Notes: generated from the sequence alone by a model not told the origin. Shown: positions 16,783-26,334, counted from the first letter of the stretch. The stretch is DNA of 64,000 bases from Flavobacterium saccharophilum (GCF_900142735.1 NZ_FRBY01000007.1:239029-303028), one strand, 5' to 3'. Program-made: numbers and translations.

Positions 16783-17868
16783 TCATCCCCCCAGCCTGTC
16801 ATCTACATTGATTTCCTTTTGAATGGCATTTTCCCGCAAAAGTTTAAAAAAGGTTCTTTTGGAATACTCATGATCGGCAGTCAGAAAACCATTTGTAAAG
16901 AGTGCTATGAATTTATCGATTTTTTTGTCAGCGGTCTGAACCCAAACCGCATCCACTTTTAATTCTGGCTGTATAACTATGCCGATATGATAGGCTTGGT
17001 TCGGCTTTTTTAAGCTGCTGTTTATCTTATCCAGCACCCTTTTGTAATTATCAGTATAACTGCCAGCAGAAACAATCTGCTGCAAATCACCTTTCTTCTT
17101 TGAACTGGAGTATTCAAAAATCACATTTCTACCCTCCTGATTCTGCTCCATTACTCTAATCCCTTTATTCTTTAGTAAGATCCTCTTATTTTCCTTTAAT
17201 GCGGCAAAATCAATAACGTAAAAATCATGGGGAATAGCGGATTTAATCTTTGGTGTTAGACTATAATTTATAAACTTCAATTTTGCCTGCTGACCAGATA
17301 ATTCAAAAGGCACCATCTGAGCGGCTTGGCTGAAGAGATTATCATTTACCTCGGTGTAGTTTTGAATATTATGCGGTCCTGTTGTCAAATAAGAATGAGA
17401 CCATATTCCGCCAGCCTGTTTGTAGTTAAAAGCAAAGTCCCTCAATCTAATACAAGTGTTTTCACCCCAGGGATCCGCAACATAGACAAAAACTTCACTG
17501 TTAACAGTATTATATCCATGAATTGTCACAAAATGCCCGTCACCGTTTTTCCATCGTATTCTTGCACAGACTACCCTTCCATGCTCAATTTCCGCTATTA
17601 ACAGTCCTACCGGTAACGGCTCGTCAACAATTCTCACAAAGTTACGGGTAAAACACAGTGCCTGGTCCATATAATATGTCACATTGCATTCCCGCGGTAT
17701 GGTATGAGTACAGCAATCAGTTCTTCCTAAGCAGCCGCAGACTATTTTACATTGTGTAAATGGCGCCTGGCGAACATAATATTTTGAAATGCTTACTGCA
17801 TTGGCAGCCCAGCACCAATTTGAAAAAATCTGCCGTTCCATTTGAAAAATCAATTCTTTATTTGGCAT
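16783..17868 (-). CDS. Papain-like cysteine protease (C39_2/AvrRpt2-like)
   Basis: 361 residues. The N-terminal peptidase (about 1-165) starts almost at once with QIFSNWCWAANAVSI, catalytic Cys19, then His112 (DGHFVTIHGYN) and Asp132 (VADPWGE), the order of papain-like proteases of the C39_2/AvrRpt2 kind. A Cys-rich insert (CKIVCGCLGRTDCC) lies between. Residues about 170-361 are an unrecognised second domain. No signal peptide is visible. It lies 4 bp after the Trypco2-like lipoprotein gene, so the two form one unit. It could be an effector or defence protease; processing of the neighbouring RiPP is possible but unsupported. Confidence 0.8.
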   Translation of the reverse strand: MPNKELIFQMERQIFSNWCWAANAVSISKYYVRQAPFTQCKIVCGCLGRTDCCTHTIPRECNVTYYMDQALCFTRNFVRIVDEPLPVGLLIAEIEHGRVVCARIRWKNGDGHFVTIHGYNTVNSEVFVYVADPWGENTCIRLRDFAFNYKQAGGIWSHSYLTTGPHNIQNYTEVNDNLFSQAAQMVPFELSGQQAKLKFINYSLTPKIKSAIPHDFYVIDFAALKENKRILLKNKGIRVMEQNQEGRNVIFEYSSSKKKGDLQQIVSAGSYTDNYKRVLDKINSSLKKPNQAYHIGIVIQPELKVDAVWVQTADKKIDKFIALFTNGFLTADHEYSKRTFFKLLRENAIQKEINVDDRLGG

Positions 17869-17872
17869 GACA

Positions 17873-18517
17873 TTAGCCTTTTGCGGGTACTACAGGTGCT
17901 ATCTCCTTAAATGTCAGTACCATTTCATGCTCGACAGCGCCACTTTTCTCCACACCGATCTCGGAATCGATACCCCAAAATTTAAGCGCGATTTTAGGGC
18001 CTCCTTTCTTTTCAATGGAAAATACAATATGAAGTTCAAACGAATCTTTTTCTAAGTTACCGAGTAAGCTTTTAAGCTTGATGAACTTCTCTGCACCCAG
18101 CACAATCAGATCCGCCAATGTATTCTTATTATCTGCCAATGCGTTTGTGCTTCCGCCCCTAGGATCCTCCTTTTTCGAAAGTACAAATGTCAAGCCAGTT
18201 GCATTACTGCGAGTTATGCTGCCCGATGCTCCAAAAATTAAGACTGAAAGATCAGCGCTCCCGCTAAGCTCTCGAGTCACGGTAAGAGAAAGCTCCGCAT
18301 TGGTAATTTCAACTTTATCAACCAATCCTTTTGCCTTTAAATCAGCTAATGCTATAATATACTGGGTCTGAATAGTCTGCACAACGGAATCCAAAGCAAA
18401 GCTTTTCATTTGACGGTTCTGTGCAGCCGTAGGTTTTGGGGGTGTTGATGTATCCTGGCCAGTCTTGCAAGATGTAAGGGTTGCCAGCGAAAAAATCGCA
18501 ATTAGAATCTGTTTCAT
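17873..18517 (-). CDS. Lipoprotein with two Trypco2-like repeats
   Basis: About 214 residues from the ATG at 18517, chosen because it gives a clean lipoprotein signal (MKQILIAIFSLATLTSC). The mature part seems to hold two copies of a strand-rich motif, ALADLKAKGLVDKVEITNAELSLTV... and FIKLKSLLGNLEKDSFELHIVF..., resembling the Trypco2 (trypsin-co-occurring) domain, which is linked to proteases. The papain-like protease 4 bp downstream fits that association. The Trypco2 call rests on pattern memory. An in-frame ATG at 18556 would spoil the signal peptide. Confidence 0.6.
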   Translation of the reverse strand: MKQILIAIFSLATLTSCKTGQDTSTPPKPTAAQNRQMKSFALDSVVQTIQTQYIIALADLKAKGLVDKVEITNAELSLTVTRELSGSADLSVLIFGASGSITRSNATGLTFVLSKKEDPRGGSTNALADNKNTLADLIVLGAEKFIKLKSLLGNLEKDSFELHIVFSIEKKGGPKIALKFWGIDSEIGVEKSGAVEHEMVLTFKEIAPVVPAKG

Positions 18518-19180
18518 ATTACATTTGTTTAAAGTTATATTTTGAGTTTTAATCATAACTAATGAAATGCATTCAAAAATCTGTAGCCTCTGCCTGCATT
18601 GAAATCTAATTGTAAATTCCGGTTCTTTGCAGATTATTGATTGCTAGATTCGGAAAGTGGCGAACTTGACGGTTTATTTCTGGATTGCGCTCTATAGTGT
18701 GCGGATAACGGAAGAAGTTTTTTTTAAAAATTGCACTATTATGTCTTATATTTTTGTCCAGCAAAATATTAATCGCCTACAAATTTATTTTATTTTCCCT
18801 AAACCACTATACGTACAACTACGTGTTTTACAATTATTTAAATTATATTATTCACATAGTAGCGTTAATTTTATATATTACTGTTCAAGACAATAACTAT
18901 ATTTTAGATTAAGTGGAGGTTTCATATGCCTCTTAAATCATTAAAATCAAACTCTTCTGGACTTAGAGTCGAATTGCGGAGCGACCGCAGCCATCTGATC
19001 GTTAACTTGCCGAATCGTTAACTCCAATTTCAAGCCAGATCGTATAATAGCGTTGCTTTTGATGTTTTTACCTCTAAATACTAATCCTAAATAATTCTGT
19101 GTGCATCACTTTAATGGTCTTTAACATTAATGCACGGAGAACACCTTTAAAGGTTAATTATCATATTTACAGATATTTAC
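18518..19180. other. Non-coding spacer with a CGTA-N4-TACG element
   Basis: No convincing gene. At 18812-18840 the sequence CGTACAACTACG runs into TGTTTTACAATTATTTA; nearly the same element (CGTAGAAATACG then TGTTTTTACAATTATTTA) is at 25639-25668. Both stand 200-300 bp upstream of a minus-strand operon and may be a shared operator or promoter element. Confidence 0.4.
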
Positions 19181-19207
19181 AATTGTGTCCACACTGCGGA
19201 CACAATT
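19181..19207. repeat. 27-nt palindrome, intergenic copy 1
   Basis: AATTGTGTCC...GGACACAATT, arms perfect for 10 bases around a 7-nt centre. Three other 27-nt palindromes starting AATT and ending CAATT lie at 26335-26361 (intergenic) and at 26593-26619 and 26701-26727 (inside the DUF1016 gene). The copy inside the gene at 26593 matches this one at 23 of 27 positions. Confidence 0.75.
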
Positions 19208-19485
19208 GAACTAGTCACATAAAAAATGATGCACCAAAAAAATAAAGATCGATATTTCTCTTTCATTGATTTTGTCAAATATAAATGACATAATTCATTA
19301 TAGCATTTTTTGCACGAGCCAATTATAAAACTCACAACCTCTGTTTTATAAGGAGTTAACATCCTAAATTAAAGTTATAGATGCGGATAAAAATTATTTC
19401 CTTTATAAAACTATCAAATAAATTTCTAGAATTGAAAAAACATTATATCTTTGCACCCGCAATGAGAAAATGATTGCGTCTTACT

Positions 19486-19570
19486 GGAGGAATGGCAGAG
19501 CGGTCGAATGCGGCAGTCTTGAAAACTGTTGACTGTAACAGGTCCGGGGGTTCGAATCCCTCTTCCTCCG
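19486..19570 (+). tRNA. Second tRNA-Ser (UGA), inside the island
   Basis: Identical to the tRNA-Ser at 8840 except for one acceptor pair changed from A-T to G-C (GGAGGAA with TTCCTCC), a compensatory double change. Unlike the first copy, CCA follows at 19571-19573. The upstream 50 bp, including a -7 box TATCTTTG at 19446-19453, also resembles the first copy, so gene and promoter were duplicated together. Confidence 0.95.
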
Positions 19571-19604
19571 CCAAATGAAGTCCAAAAAGTGACTTTTCAA
19601 AATA

Positions 19605-19638
19605 AAAAGCCTTTAAGCACTGATGTTTAAAGGCTTTT
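19605..19638 (+). terminator. Terminator after the second tRNA-Ser
   Basis: AAAAGCCTTTAA pairs with TTAAAGGCTTTT around a 10-nt loop, 30 bp after the tRNA. It is unrelated to the terminator of the first tRNA-Ser. Confidence 0.75.
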
Positions 19639-19731
19639 CATTTGAAATGGTATCGAGACCAGCTTGGAAAAAGTTAACCTTCTTAGTCCCCATTCTATTT
19701 TGAGCTCTTTTCTTTAATCTGGGGTAATGGA

Positions 19732-19939
19732 TTAAATAACGATTTGTGATCCATTACTTTCTTGCTGTTGCCATATAAAAAAGATATCTCCCAGCTTAGT
19801 GTAGGGCAGAATTCCAGTCTGCCTGTATTTTAAAATAGTATTATTGGACAGCCCAACCATTTTTTTCAGATCTTCATTTCTGTAATAAGCAGTAGTTATG
19901 ACTTTACCATTACTGATTTTTTGAATCAATTGTTTCCAT
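19732..19939 (-). pseudogene. Decayed HTH_17 (excisionase-type) DNA-binding protein
   Basis: The open part encodes TTAYYRNEDLKKMVGLSNN followed by TILKYRQTGILPYTKLGDIF, nearly identical to the intact paralogue at 29773. An ATG at 19939 reads METIDSK and then falls out of frame in a run of six A (on the minus strand); removing one A restores ISNGK and the rest. The C-terminus also diverges after GDIFF. Two lesions make a remnant likely. It probably marks an older element end beside the second tRNA-Ser. Confidence 0.7.
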
Positions 19940-20066
19940 TCTTAAAAGTACAAGTATCGATTATGCATATATTCGAATAAGACCCATCTCTTAATTACAA
20001 GACCATCTTTAAGTTTGAGCTATGGACCAATCAATATCATTATCCATTTGAGATCTTTAATACGTT

Positions 20067-21299
20067 TTACCCTATTTCAAACATATTACCTATTCTAAAT
20101 TTAACAGTTTTGGTTCTCAAATGATTGACTTGATTTCGAATAAAGTCATCTTCTATAAGATTGTCCCACCACAGATTATGAATCATCATATACTCTGTAA
20201 AAAAATTTTGAGAATCATTTTCCCAAGAACCTCCATAATCACTTAACCAGTTGTAAAAAAGAAGTATTTGTTCATGATTAGATAGTTGAGCTCTAAGTAA
20301 TCTTAAATACTTTATTTTATCGTCATAATTAGTAATTGTAGTATTATTAGCGATTGATTTTACAACCAAATAAAGATGTCGAAAATAATGTCCAAGTCTT
20401 GATGCATGACCCGAAAAAGGTTTGTAATTAAAATTCATATCTAGTCCTAGATATTCCTTCCTTTTATGATTGGTTAATATTGATTCGCCAGAATACATAT
20501 GTTGTGCTCTAGCAAGTCTTAAATAAGCTGTAAAATCTTTGTCTTCAGGATGCTTGCGATCTGATTCATCAATTCCAGAAAAAAAAATCCGGTAACACTT
20601 CTCAAAACCAATCTTATCTAATGTATTATGTTTTTTGTAGAGTTGTAAAATAAACTCTAATTCTGTTTTCATAGTTACGAAGACTTTTCTACCTTCAGTG
20701 TTTTTTTCAAAACGCCTTAAAAATTTTGTTTCTTCACCTTCTTTTTGTTTGAACTCTTCAAAATCATACCCTTCAATTTTCATTTCACTTATGTTTTCTC
20801 TGTGAAGTTTAAGCATTTCATAAAATTGTGATTCAATTTGTTGAAGTTTATATTGCTCATTCTGATGATCAATTTGATCTTGAAATTGTTTTTTACTGTC
20901 TTTTTGATTTATAATGAATAATTCCCTTTGTAATTCATTTGCTTTATATTGAACGTAAAATGCTAAACCTGTAATTAAAACTCCACCCAATGTAATAAAT
21001 GGATTCATTAAACCTCCAATTGTATCTCCAATTTGACCAGTTAACATGAAATTGAAATCAGAATCATCAGTTGTTGATGTGAGTATTAAAGGTGCAAAAA
21101 ATGATCCTACTATAAAAAATAATGCAATAATAATTAATAAATATGCTTCCCATCTAAGTTTATATTTTTTTGCAAGTATATTATCTTCAATGGAATTGCT
21201 ATTAGAAATTTTATTTGAAGTAAATAATGAAAATAGATAAAATAGAACTATTATTATTAATAAAATAAGTACAGAGAAAATTATTACGAATGTTTTCAT
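20067..21299 (-). CDS. Putative phage abortive infection protein (AbiC-like)
   Basis: 410 residues. Two or three N-terminal membrane helices (1-25, about 50-70, about 95-115) are followed by a coiled coil (about 118-155) and a cytoplasmic domain with QFYEMLKLHRENISEM and a helix-rich C-terminus (RLGHYFRHLYLVVKSI, LFYNWLSDYGG). This layout fits the putative AbiC family, whose members stop phage growth by killing or arresting the infected cell. It stands among other defence-type genes on the same strand, 117 bp downstream of a C1 peptidase gene. Confidence 0.8.
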   Translation of the reverse strand: MKTFVIIFSVLILLIIIVLFYLFSLFTSNKISNSNSIEDNILAKKYKLRWEAYLLIIIALFFIVGSFFAPLILTSTTDDSDFNFMLTGQIGDTIGGLMNPFITLGGVLITGLAFYVQYKANELQRELFIINQKDSKKQFQDQIDHQNEQYKLQQIESQFYEMLKLHRENISEMKIEGYDFEEFKQKEGEETKFLRRFEKNTEGRKVFVTMKTELEFILQLYKKHNTLDKIGFEKCYRIFFSGIDESDRKHPEDKDFTAYLRLARAQHMYSGESILTNHKRKEYLGLDMNFNYKPFSGHASRLGHYFRHLYLVVKSIANNTTITNYDDKIKYLRLLRAQLSNHEQILLFYNWLSDYGGSWENDSQNFFTEYMMIHNLWWDNLIEDDFIRNQVNHLRTKTVKFRIGNMFEIG

Positions 21300-21416
21300 T
21301 ATTTTTATTTAAGATATATATCGTTCATATAATTATTATAAAGACAGGTATTTAAGATAATAATTGGTTTTTTATAAAATTATCCTACACCTTTTTTGTC
21401 AATTGTAAACTAGTTA

Positions 21417-22574
21417 TTAAGTATTTATTAAAGTAAATGCTTCCCAACAATGTTGTGTTATGTATTCAAATGGAATAATTCCAAAACCTTGTCCGTATGG
21501 ACTTTCTTTTGCCCAGGATAGTCCCCAACTATTTCTAAATAAAAAGAAGCCTCCACCAGGGAAATTATCGTCGTTTTGAAAGCCAACAATTGTCATTGCG
21601 TGTCCTCCAATTACCCTTTCATCTGGTAATGGTAATGTAATTCTCCCAGTCCTGTTTACCTCATTCGAATTTACCCAGCTGTTATAAACTGGTATAGAAA
21701 AAGAAATAAAACCTCCAGAAATTATAGCTGCTTTAAAAATTTCTATATCATGACTATCTAACTCTAAACAAGCTGCCTTAAAAAATTGAGAATCTAAATC
21801 CGCTAGTATTGGTTTATTTCCGTGATCGTTACATTCGGTTGTTGGTCTATATGCCCAAAATTGTTCTCTAGATTGTCCCTGTCTAGAAATAACTTTTATA
21901 GCATTTGCAATTGTTGTTCCACAATTATTATCACCATCTATTTGTTTAGCCTCATAGTACAAATGCTGCTCTGAAAGATCATTACGACCAATTTTTTTCA
22001 TTTGATAGTATTCGTTTGATGCAGTTATAGAAAATGCTACGCATGTACCTCTATTTCCTTGATTTTTAATTGGTAAAAAATTATGAAAAGGACAAATACA
22101 ATTTGTATAATCACTTACAGACTGAAGGTTTGACAGTACTAGAGATTGTGCTCGAACTACAGCATATAAAAAATCATCACTGACACCATCTGTAACTTGT
22201 TTAACTCTTTCTATATCTATCGATTCTAGCAAAAGATTGCTATCGGGTTTAACAGCTCCTAATCCTTTGTTAAAAACAACTGATTGCTTTAGATTCAATA
22301 GTCCGTCTTCACCTATGACATTTTTTGAATATTCTATTAGGTTTTCATATTCACTTTTATTGATAGCTAAATAGCTTCTTAAAAACTCACTTGATTTTGT
22401 ATTATCAATACTACAAACTTGTTCAAACTCATAAATACCTAGATTTTTTAATTTTGTTTGAATTTCATTTTTTTTATTAATATCATATGATTCAAATATG
22501 ACGTTACTATCTACATTCGTCAATGCAGAATCTGTCTGGTAGATTTCGTGTCCTCCAAATGATGATGTTTTCAT
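21417..22574 (-). CDS. C1 (papain) family cysteine peptidase
   Basis: 385 residues. The peptidase domain (about 165-385) carries oxyanion Gln172 and catalytic Cys178 (KNQGNRGTCVAF), His325 (GGHAMTIVGF) and Asn348 (FLFRNSWGLSWA), a complete papain triad. Residues 1-160 form an N-terminal region that may act as a propeptide or sensor. No signal peptide is visible, so it is likely cytoplasmic, unusual for papain relatives. It lies between AbiC-like and DUF262 genes on the same strand, which suggests a role as a protease effector in defence (inference). Confidence 0.85.
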   Translation of the reverse strand: MKTSSFGGHEIYQTDSALTNVDSNVIFESYDINKKNEIQTKLKNLGIYEFEQVCSIDNTKSSEFLRSYLAINKSEYENLIEYSKNVIGEDGLLNLKQSVVFNKGLGAVKPDSNLLLESIDIERVKQVTDGVSDDFLYAVVRAQSLVLSNLQSVSDYTNCICPFHNFLPIKNQGNRGTCVAFSITASNEYYQMKKIGRNDLSEQHLYYEAKQIDGDNNCGTTIANAIKVISRQGQSREQFWAYRPTTECNDHGNKPILADLDSQFFKAACLELDSHDIEIFKAAIISGGFISFSIPVYNSWVNSNEVNRTGRITLPLPDERVIGGHAMTIVGFQNDDNFPGGGFFLFRNSWGLSWAKESPYGQGFGIIPFEYITQHCWEAFTLINT

Positions 22575-22750
22575 TCTATATATAAATTTTATTTTTTATT
22601 TTTATTTTCTTCAGGGTATACGCTTTTATTTTCCATTAATGAGCTGAGAAAAATTATGGTATGTTTTTTCTGTTTAAACATTGTATATGATGAAAACTAT
22701 AAATCTAGTAATACAACAATATTGCCGAGTAACTTATAATTAGTTCTTTT

Positions 22751-24478
22751 TTAGTTTAGTAAAGTCTTTAATCGCTCCATTAATATCACCTTTCTCTTTT
22801 CAATATATTCACTGAAATTTTCCAAACTAAAATCGACATTTGGAATTACATGTAAGTTCAAAAATTGTTCTTTGTTATCTTCATTTGTTTCTTTCTCAAC
22901 CCACTCCTTTAATGATAAGTCCTTTTTTGACATATTTTCATTAGCGTCTAACATTTGTAAATTGAAGATTGAGTTAAAGGCATACCATCCGTATTTTTCT
23001 TTGTTTTCTTCGCTTAATTTTTTGTATGTAGAAGCTGGATGAATGTGGTCTTTATGAAAATTATTGTTTTTGTAATCTAAATTTGGATACAGCAATGAAA
23101 GAATTGAAAAAGCATATTGATTGTCCATTTGAGTAAATAATGTTTCTTCTATAAATTCTTCTCCAACGCTGGTATCTTTTCTAATGTGAGTGAAAATATT
23201 ATCTATAGGAAAAGCCATAATTTCTGACTTTATTTTAATTTCCGAAACATTGTCTGTAAATGTTCTACGCATTTGTGAAAGAACATTGTCAGAAGTTCCA
23301 CCGAAAAGCCTTTTAATAAGAACTATATGCAACCATTTTTTTATCCTTTCCCGATCTTCTTTAAACTCAATTTTGCTTGAAAAATCTCTATAAATTTCTT
23401 TGTGATACAAATAGTAAATTATAGGGATTACTGCATTTTTTGAAGTTAACGTGAAGTCTGTAAATCCAAATGATTTTATCAGGTCAAAAGTTGATAAAAT
23501 TGTATCTCGAATTTGTTCCCATTCGGTTTCAAATTCTTTTGCGTTTTCTTTGGAAAAATTTGTAACTCGGAATTTAATGTCTCTGCTATATAAATACAAA
23601 AATGATTTTAGCACTAAATCTTTTGAAATTGAATATCCTTTATCCCTAACACTATCAACCAGTTTGTGAATTTCTTTTCTGGCATCTTTTTGTGTCCAAT
23701 TAGCGACAGCAATAGACATTAATAAGTCAGAGAAATTTAACGGTTCACCACCACTATTAATACGAATGAATATATTTAAAGCCTTATCGAGACTTTGTTC
23801 TTCTTCTAGAAAGTAATTAATAATTGGTTTTTCTACAATTGTTCTTCTTAATTGTCTTATGGCCTTACGTGAAAAAGCATTATCAAAATCTTCCACGAAA
23901 TTATCAAAGGTTTCTTCATCTGAATAGTTTAAAATAGCACCTACTTTAAACCAGCTCTTTTCCTCTATTACATATATTTCTAGTTCTCCTGTTTGATCTT
24001 TTTCAAGAAAACTAAATTCATAATTTCTACCATCTTCTTCGTCACTAAGTTCGTTTGAAATATTTAAATACAAATGTCTTGTTGGAATACTCCATTCTGT
24101 GTCCTCCCATTTACGTCTGTATTCTTTATATCCAAAGCTCCCTTTTAATCCTAAATATAACGAAGTTAATCTTTGTTGTCCATCCAAAACCGCATTAAAA
24201 GAACTAATTCCGTTTGTTGAAATTTCTTGATTATGTGTTTTGTATCGCTCTCTATATTCATTTATAAATTTGTAAAATCTATAATTTTTTGCGGTATTTT
24301 CTTCTACTTTCCAAAACAGGAATGAACTTATAGGATAGTTTCGCATAATAGAGTCGAAAAGCCATTCAATTTTTGAATGTGACCAAATAAACTCTCTTTG
24401 AATTGCTGGTAGTAAAAATTGGTTCGATTCTATTTTTTTTATTGCCTCAGAAATTGTAATTGGTGTTTGAAATGACAT
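22751..24478 (-). CDS. DUF262 (GmrSD-like) protein with HNH-type motif
   Basis: 575 residues. The N-terminal DUF262/ParB-like domain has LLPAIQREFIWS (22-33) and LDGQQRLTSLYLG (98-110); the DGQQR loop is the conserved NTP-binding or hydrolysing signature. Near the C-terminus FHKDHIHPAS (His478, His480) resembles the DUF1524/HNH nuclease motif. The layout is that of GmrSD-type type IV restriction enzymes, which cut modified phage DNA. A fully active nuclease site cannot be proved by eye. It belongs to the minus-strand defence group between 20 and 25.4 kb. Confidence 0.85.
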   Translation of the reverse strand: MSFQTPITISEAIKKIESNQFLLPAIQREFIWSHSKIEWLFDSIMRNYPISSFLFWKVEENTAKNYRFYKFINEYRERYKTHNQEISTNGISSFNAVLDGQQRLTSLYLGLKGSFGYKEYRRKWEDTEWSIPTRHLYLNISNELSDEEDGRNYEFSFLEKDQTGELEIYVIEEKSWFKVGAILNYSDEETFDNFVEDFDNAFSRKAIRQLRRTIVEKPIINYFLEEEQSLDKALNIFIRINSGGEPLNFSDLLMSIAVANWTQKDARKEIHKLVDSVRDKGYSISKDLVLKSFLYLYSRDIKFRVTNFSKENAKEFETEWEQIRDTILSTFDLIKSFGFTDFTLTSKNAVIPIIYYLYHKEIYRDFSSKIEFKEDRERIKKWLHIVLIKRLFGGTSDNVLSQMRRTFTDNVSEIKIKSEIMAFPIDNIFTHIRKDTSVGEEFIEETLFTQMDNQYAFSILSLLYPNLDYKNNNFHKDHIHPASTYKKLSEENKEKYGWYAFNSIFNLQMLDANENMSKKDLSLKEWVEKETNEDNKEQFLNLHVIPNVDFSLENFSEYIEKRKVILMERLKTLLN

Positions 24479-24661
24479 ACTTTATTTCTTTGTATTGTTG
24501 TATTATAAATGACAGTAACGTTTTCTGGCTACAAGCAGTTTGGGATCAAATCAGTATTATCTTTCGGATCTGCCAAATTATCCAAATACAAACCAATTTT
24601 TACATTAAGCCAATTTCCCAAGTCCGTTATAGTAGCTTTTATGAGTTGTTTTTTAAAGCTG

Positions 24662-25435
24662 TTACGCTAAACGATTTTTCCATCTTTTATAATGGTTTTG
24701 TAATCCAGTTTTATCACCACCAACAAAATATTTTCCACTATTTAGTGTATCAATAAGTTTTCTTATGTCATTCGAATGTCTAACCTCCCAACCCAGTTCA
24801 TTTACTAAATATGAACATATCATATCCGAATTTAGCTCAGTTTCATATTTGTATAAAGTTCTCACATACGTTTTTGCTCTAGCGTTATCCATATGATGAG
24901 ATATTCCCGTTGATGTATTTATAACTTTAGTTAATTCAATAAAAGCTTCTTGAATAATTGCGCTCGGTTTCGGATTTTCCGTTTTGGTTTCAGCAACTAT
25001 ATCATCTTTTTCGATTTTTAATATACTCGGATTTTTAGTTGTTATCCAACTTTGTGTCAATTCTTTTAGCCAAGGTATTGCAATAATATATTCTACATTG
25101 CGAAAATCTTCCACCTTGAAAATTTCTTTTGAATTTAAACCACAAGCGATTACTACATCAGTCGCATTTGAATAACTATCAGAATAAGTTTTAATAGTTT
25201 CAATTTTTAATAATAAAGTATCTTTTCTGATTCCTCTAAATAATTGCTTAACTGTAGTTTCACCATAAAGCCGATCTAGCCAACCTGTATTGTTTTTTGA
25301 TGCAACTAAAAATATTATCTTCTTAATGTTATCATCCCCTTTGGCAAGCTTTAACGCAAACTTATAAGCGACATCATATGCATCATCATCATTTCCATAG
25401 GTGTCAATGTAAAATCTATTGTCCATATTGTTCAT
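24662..25435 (-). CDS. Hypothetical protein upstream of the DUF262 gene
   Basis: I do not recognise this 257-residue protein. The first 130 residues alternate hydrophobic strands and helices (KKIIFLVASKN, ATDVVIACGL, VEYIIAIPWL) like an alpha/beta nucleotide-binding fold. The C-terminal part (about 150-257) is helical and Lys-rich. No signal peptide or membrane helix. It is first in the minus-strand group leading to DUF262, C1 peptidase and AbiC, so it may be a sensor or partner (inference). An alternative start is ATG 25426. Confidence 0.65.
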   Translation of the reverse strand: MNNMDNRFYIDTYGNDDDAYDVAYKFALKLAKGDDNIKKIIFLVASKNNTGWLDRLYGETTVKQLFRGIRKDTLLLKIETIKTYSDSYSNATDVVIACGLNSKEIFKVEDFRNVEYIIAIPWLKELTQSWITTKNPSILKIEKDDIVAETKTENPKPSAIIQEAFIELTKVINTSTGISHHMDNARAKTYVRTLYKYETELNSDMICSYLVNELGWEVRHSNDIRKLIDTLNSGKYFVGGDKTGLQNHYKRWKNRLA

Positions 25436-25813
25436 TGTTTAGTTGAAATGCCGTTAAAATAGTTAATAACCCTATTTATATCTGCCATAAAATAGCTTCA
25501 ACATCCAATTTCGTTTAACTTTGTATCATTGCAGTTTACTTAACCAAACCTACAAAACCATTTTTACAATCTTTTACGGTTTTCCATAACCATATATTAA
25601 AAGTTGCAAAATAATCCTTTTTACGATACTTAGTTCACCGTAGAAATACGTGTTTTTACAATTATTTAGATGATAATATATATCTTCAAAAAATTCTTGT
25701 ATTGTGACATCACAATCGCAGTAACTTAGTATCTTAAAAAATGTGCTGGTAAATTAATTAGAGATTCTAGTTTGAGAAGAGCAATCTGAAAAAATCCAAA
25801 AATTGACAGTTTT

Positions 25814-25898
25814 AAAGTTTGTGACATAATCGTGGCACAGCTGAAAATCGAATGTAAAAGTGGTTGAAGCTAGCAAAGTCTATGCACTGGTTCGAATC
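25814..25898. other. Recombination module 3
   Basis: AAAGTTTGTGACATAATCGT with GGCACAG, then GGTTCGAATC 68 bp after the first GTG. The core-like site matches the tRNA repeat for 10 bases. It separates the AbiC/C1/DUF262 cassette from the DUF1016/HipST cassette. Confidence 0.6.
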
Positions 25899-26334
25899 GG
25901 AGTGAGACCGAAATATTTAACTCAAAATTTGGTTTATTTTTATACATAAGTTGTGGACAATCTTGAAATGACCTGACAAGTTGAGATTATAAAAACTCCA
26001 GACAAAATAATTCTATTCACGCCAAAACAACTATATTACCGCCATACTGACGCCATTTAAATAGTTATATCTTGTTTTTTGTATCAACATCATATCCAAT
26101 ATACTTAAAGCTTATAAAGAACTTAATGACAGTATCAGCGAACTGGCAAAAAACATTACTAGAATAACTGATAATATACATTTTAACAAAAAAATACCCG
26201 TAAGGGATTCTGCATAAAATAAAACCCTTCATATTTCACTCTTTTACATTTCATTGCTTTTTCGTATCATTGTAAATCATATATAGGCAGATGTTTTGTC
26301 TGCAAAAATAAGGTTAATTTCAATAATAGTTTTT

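Noticed and set aside
16783..17868. Papain-like protease as the maturation protease of the RiPP
   Set aside because: It lies beyond a recombination junction, in a different unit with a lipoprotein partner, and lacks the bacteriocin-exporter context; kept only as a remote possibility.
19177..19362. 61-codon minus-strand ORF with Cys and hydrophobic residues
   Set aside because: Overlaps the palindrome, has no similarity I recognise and no upstream signals.
24460..24756. 98-codon plus-strand ORF between DUF262 and the hypothetical gene
   Set aside because: Its ends overlap both flanking minus-strand genes and its composition is that of an antisense shadow.
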